DNA from: Thiomargarita sp.
Lineage (GTDB): Bacteria; Pseudomonadota; Gammaproteobacteria; Beggiatoales; Beggiatoaceae
DNA: 8,603 nucleotides
Assembly (NCBI GenBank): GCA_023144675.1
Contig: JAGLFE010000186.1
Span: 1 to 8,603, forward strand
Direction: 5' to 3'
The notes beneath the pieces are model-generated. The model made no database searches. It was given only the letters and a program-made list of their open reading frames with translations, and was not told the origin of the DNA. Shown one piece after another: positions 5,906 to 8,603 of this stretch (the first letter of the stretch is position 1; the number at the start of each line of letters is the position of its first letter). Both the position numbers and the translations under genes were made by a program.

Positions 5906-6976
5906 TTAATTTATATTTTTAGCTTTCACCTTAAAGTATTGAGCAGAATATTCTTTAGCTCTTTTTATACGGCTTGATGAAGCAGGATGAGTTGATAAAA
6001 ATTCGCCATCCTCAGATTTATTAGAATTACCATCTTTATCTAATTCTATCATTTTTTCAAATATATTGGCAAAATAAATAGGATCAATTCCAAGTTGCAC
6101 CATTTGTTTGAAAGCATATTCATCGGCTTCACTTTCACTGCCTCGAGAATAATGACTTTTTATTAAAAATGTCGGTAATGCAATCACCATTTCTTCCATT
6201 ACAGTTGCATCACCTAAAATCATTGTCAATGCAATTGTTATAACGGAACCTTGAATTATTTGCTGTAAACCATGACGATGCACCACATGACCGATTTCGT
6301 GTAATAATATTGAATCTATTTCCTGTTGATTGTCCGCCAGTTCAACCAGCTTATCGGTGATAATAATTGCACCTGATGGCAAAGCAAATGCGTTAGGCGT
6401 ATCTTCTAATTGACGAAAATATAGTTGATAAGGAAATTTTTCGGTTTGAACAGATAATAAAGTTTTTTCAAAACGATTTCGTATATATTTTTGACGTTCT
6501 ACAGTTATTTCACTGGGTTTTAATATATATTTATCCATAAATTCTAAACTACTTTCTGACAATTCTTCACTTACACTAATCGGTATTGCATAAGCAAGTT
6601 GTTCACTTACCCAAGGCAAACCCCAACGAACGCCAGCAAAAGTAGTTAAAACAGTTAAAACTAGGGCAGTTATAATCCATTGCCAACGAGTTTCTAAAAT
6701 ATACAGAAAATGGGAAGAATTATCTTTATGATTTAACTTTTTTAATAAACTATCAATTTCATTATTAAACGAAGTTTCAAAAATAGATTGATTTTCTAAG
6801 GTAATTTTACGAGGAATATTTCCCACGCGGTCGCTAACAGAGATATTGGCAATTACGCCTTGCAAATCATCATTACCTTCTATTTTCAAGTGGTAATCTA
6901 TGCCATCTGCTGAATATAATTCGGCATCATAACGAGCTGAACTATTGGCAGGATACCAATAACCTGTTATTTGCAT
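5906..6976 (-). CDS. M48-family membrane zinc metallopeptidase
   Basis: This 356-residue protein is an integral inner-membrane protease of the M48 (BepA/Oma1/LoiP-like) superfamily. The zinc-site helix is L225-HEIGH-230 (His226, Glu227, His230), the third ligand lies in R278-GSESEAD-285 (Glu281 or Glu283), and a THP motif (329-331) resembles the His that caps the metal in BepA-type enzymes. Residues 1-90 form a beta-rich N-terminal domain (GYWYPANSSARYDAEL start, DUF7092-like from memory) before a single strong membrane segment at about 98-118. Because the N-terminus lacks a signal peptide, the small domain is probably cytosolic and the protease may face the periplasm; this is inference. The start ATG directly follows the stop of yjgN (TAAATG), with no separate ribosome site, implying translational coupling. 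A role in envelope protein quality control is plausible but unproven. Confidence 0.93.
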   Translation of the reverse strand: MQITGYWYPANSSARYDAELYSADGIDYHLKIEGNDDLQGVIANISVSDRVGNIPRKITLENQSIFETSFNNEIDSLLKKLNHKDNSSHFLYILETRWQWIITALVLTVLTTFAGVRWGLPWVSEQLAYAIPISVSEELSESSLEFMDKYILKPSEITVERQKYIRNRFEKTLLSVQTEKFPYQLYFRQLEDTPNAFALPSGAIIITDKLVELADNQQEIDSILLHEIGHVVHRHGLQQIIQGSVITIALTMILGDATVMEEMVIALPTFLIKSHYSRGSESEADEYAFKQMVQLGIDPIYFANIFEKMIELDKDGNSNKSEDGEFLSTHPASSSRIKRAKEYSAQYFKVKAKNIN

Positions 6977-8143
6977 TTATATACCTAAATCTAAATCGGT
7001 ATCAAAGACTTCACCTAATTCTTCACCTACAGCAGATTGTGCTTGTTGCTGTTGATTTACATATTGGGCTATATCACCTGTCGCACTGGTCGATTCAATT
7101 TTATATTTTTTTAGATTAATAATAGCCCAAGGATAAGCTAAACCTAATGAAAATACAATAAGTAAAATATTAAGGATATAAATACCAAGCAATTTACCAA
7201 CTTTTATGTTGGAATTAAATTGTAAAGTATCATCCAATTTAGTGTTATTAAAAACGTAATTTTTGATATTTGCTTGCAGGAAAGCTTTGCTCCAAAAACC
7301 TAAAATAACAAGAATGAAATAAAACATCATTACCACTTTAAATAATAACATTCCAACATCATCTTCAGCACCGCCATGAGACATTATCATCATAATTTTT
7401 TCTGCTTCACCAGTCAACCATAGAATAAGAGTTATTGCAAGAATGATGATTACAAAGAAAGCAATATTTAAAAGACCTAAAATCAGGTATATCATATAAT
7501 ACCTACTCGCTGCTAATTCAACAGAAAACTTGCCTTGCCCAAATTGTCGGTTATTAATACCATAACTTGCCATGAGTTTTTGAACATAAGGGAAAATTAA
7601 ACCCATTGCCATTATACTAACACCGAAAATGATAACCATTGTACTTTCTGTACCCAAAAGGAAGTAAACAATTCCAGCGATTATTGCTCCAATAATAATG
7701 GGCAAAAATGGAATTAGTAACAATATTATATAAGTTTCTTTTAACGAACCGTAAAAACCAAAGCGTATATTTCGATAACTCACCATACGGGAATTAAATT
7801 GTAACGACCGCCAAATTATCCAAGGAGCTAATAGTATAAGTATAATGATAAATATACCGCCAGTTGTAGGAAAAAATTGAGTTATAGATACATATATCAT
7901 TAAAACACCAAATGCAATAAGTCGCCCTCTTAAAATCATTGCAGGTGTTGCATGGTATTCAAATGCCGAATCATTTAACTTGGTATTACCGTAAAAATAG
8001 CGATTACTACGAACTTTAGCCCACGCTGAATAAATTCCCAGTGTTAAGATGGTTAAAATTATATTCACAATCCATATTTTAAAATATTCGCTACCCGTTC
8101 CTGTAAACTTAAAAGGTAGTGTTTGAGATGTTGGGTCAGTCAT
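6977..8143 (-). CDS. yjgN: YjgN family (DUF898) inner-membrane protein
   Basis: This 388-residue polytopic membrane protein belongs to DUF898/YjgN; no biochemical function is established. The family start is clear: FKFTGTGSEYFKIWIVN (11-27) then LTLGIYSAWAKVRSNRYFYGNT (33-54). About eight membrane segments are visible near 22-41, 70-88, 95-112, 137-163, 168-188, 215-244, 265-287 and 318-340. An internal repeat is evident: NIILTILTLGIYSAW with NTKLNDSAF near the N-terminus recurs as NTKLDDTLQF (300-309) and NILLIVFSLGLAYPW (325-339), as expected for a duplicated module. The tail is polar, Gln-rich (YVNQQQQAQ, 361-369) then acidic. The start is fixed by family alignment; only a weak AAGAA precedes it. 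Its stop touches the start of the M48 peptidase gene, a pairing I recall as common in proteobacteria, suggesting the two act together at the membrane. Confidence 0.95.
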   Translation of the reverse strand: MTDPTSQTLPFKFTGTGSEYFKIWIVNIILTILTLGIYSAWAKVRSNRYFYGNTKLNDSAFEYHATPAMILRGRLIAFGVLMIYVSITQFFPTTGGIFIIILILLAPWIIWRSLQFNSRMVSYRNIRFGFYGSLKETYIILLLIPFLPIIIGAIIAGIVYFLLGTESTMVIIFGVSIMAMGLIFPYVQKLMASYGINNRQFGQGKFSVELAASRYYMIYLILGLLNIAFFVIIILAITLILWLTGEAEKIMMIMSHGGAEDDVGMLLFKVVMMFYFILVILGFWSKAFLQANIKNYVFNNTKLDDTLQFNSNIKVGKLLGIYILNILLIVFSLGLAYPWAIINLKKYKIESTSATGDIAQYVNQQQQAQSAVGEELGEVFDTDLDLGI

Positions 8144-8175
8144 TTTTTTCTTAAATTTTCCTAATTTGTAATTAT

Positions 8176-8285
8176 TTATTTCTTGATTTTATCGTAATTG
8201 CTCACTTCCTACAATTTTCATTGTTTTATAGGGATAGGTAAGCGATTACATTTTATCTTTAATATTCTAATAAATCAAGAAATAA
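8176..8285. repeat. Nested inverted repeat in the yjgN leader
   Basis: A perfect 14-nt inverted repeat (TTATTTCTTGATTT at 8176-8189 and its complement at 8272-8285) encloses a second, imperfect stem pairing 8194-8207 with 8236-8249 (GTAATTGCTCACTT against AGGTAAGCGATTAC; one mismatch, two T-G). The 110-bp unit could be a small MITE or a structured leader. The T-G pairs become A-C mismatches in the minus-strand transcript, so the structure is better preserved in DNA or plus-strand RNA than in the yjgN mRNA. This favours a mobile or DNA element over a riboswitch. Confidence 0.6.
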
Positions 8286-8317
8286 GTTTAGAGTTAAATT
8301 GTTATTTTTGTGATTTA

Positions 8318-8347
8318 ATTATAAATGAAATAAACATAATAAGTCAA
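8318..8347 (-). promoter_or_regulatory. Predicted sigma70 promoter of the yjgN-M48 unit
   Basis: On the minus strand TTGACT (8347-8342) and a perfect TATAAT (8323-8318) are separated by 18 nt. Transcription would start near 8311, giving a leader of about 165 nt that contains the nested inverted repeat. It is the best promoter match found in the window and lies upstream of the first intact gene. Confidence 0.55.
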
Positions 8348-8379
8348 GTCATGCGAAGGAAAAAATCAATATAAAGATA

Positions 8380-8535
8380 TCAAGTAACATTCTTCAAAAT
8401 CTGTAGTTCATCAAAAGTAGTTTTGATAGCTTTAAGATATAACTTAGATATAAAAGCAAAATGGTTGAGATTATTAGATATTTTCAAACATTCCATCTTG
8501 AAAACAGCTACAATAGAAGCAAAAATTTTACCTAA
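8380..8535 (-). pseudogene. Degraded C-terminal fragment of a probable transposase
   Basis: The minus strand has a 51-codon frame ending in TGA at 8382-8380 that begins right after an in-frame TAG (8538-8536) and has no start codon of its own at the front. It reads LGKIFASIVAVFKMECLK, then NNLNHFAF, KLYLKAIKTTFDELQ. The NHFA...KLYLKAI...F-EL pattern is what I associate with the very end of IS4-like transposases, but the exact family is not certain. Upstream of the TAG all frames are quickly interrupted, so only the tail survives. The intact yjgN promoter begins about 30 bp downstream. Confidence 0.45.
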
Positions 8536-8603
8536 CTAATTAATTTAACTTGCAATAAAGTTATTTTTATGTTACAAATTTATAAGAATTTCACTATACT
8601 AAC
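8536..8603. other. AT-rich window edge without a gene
   Basis: All three minus-strand frames are interrupted by stops here, and no plus-strand frame is credible. The remainder of the transposase-like gene is therefore missing rather than cut by the window edge, unless it resumes beyond it. Confidence 0.4.

Overview
The window comes from a strongly AT-rich bacterium. The most likely source is a filamentous sulfur-oxidising gammaproteobacterium of the Beggiatoa/Thiotrichaceae type. This is inferred from the gene families (a DUF898 YjgN protein paired with an M48 peptidase, a PDDEXK_2/Rpn protein, a protein resembling cyanobacterial 'FinO-like' proteins) and from small palindromic and direct repeats between genes; no rRNA or other marker confirms it. 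All eight intact protein genes lie on the minus strand, so the window reads from high to low coordinates.

Right part (8603 to about 4970). A degraded 3' fragment of a probable transposase (8380-8535) is followed by a good sigma70-type promoter (8318-8347) and a 110-bp nested inverted repeat (8176-8285). Next come yjgN (8143-6977) and an M48 membrane metallopeptidase (6976-5906), which abut as TAAATG with no spacing. A PD-(D/E)XK Rpn-family nuclease (5843-4974) follows after a 62-bp gap holding two copies of an 11-nt repeat.

Middle part (4973 to 3009). A 304-bp spacer carries a third copy of that repeat and two hairpins. It precedes a YfcE/MJ0936-type metallophosphodiesterase (4669-4160) and, 19 bp on, a small basic protein (4140-3535) whose C-terminal half resembles proteins annotated as 'fertility inhibition FinO-like'. 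A non-coding stretch then holds a 237-bp MITE-like element (3076-3312) with about 35-bp imperfect terminal inverted repeats.

Left part (3063 to 202). This is a compact, overlapping three-gene cassette with its own promoter: a complete C5-cytosine DNA methyltransferase (3008-1947), a DUF262/ParB-like protein without the usual DUF1524 HNH nuclease tail (1960-884), and a MAE_28990/MAE_18760-type HEPN protein (891-202) with an intact R-x4-H motif. It looks like a restriction-modification or abortive-infection type defence system in which methylation marks self DNA, DUF262 senses, and HEPN is the toxic effector. The roles are inferred from family knowledge. A 12-nt repeat shared with the MITE end flanks the predicted cassette promoter on both sides. 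This cassette and its promoter are the most interesting part of the window.
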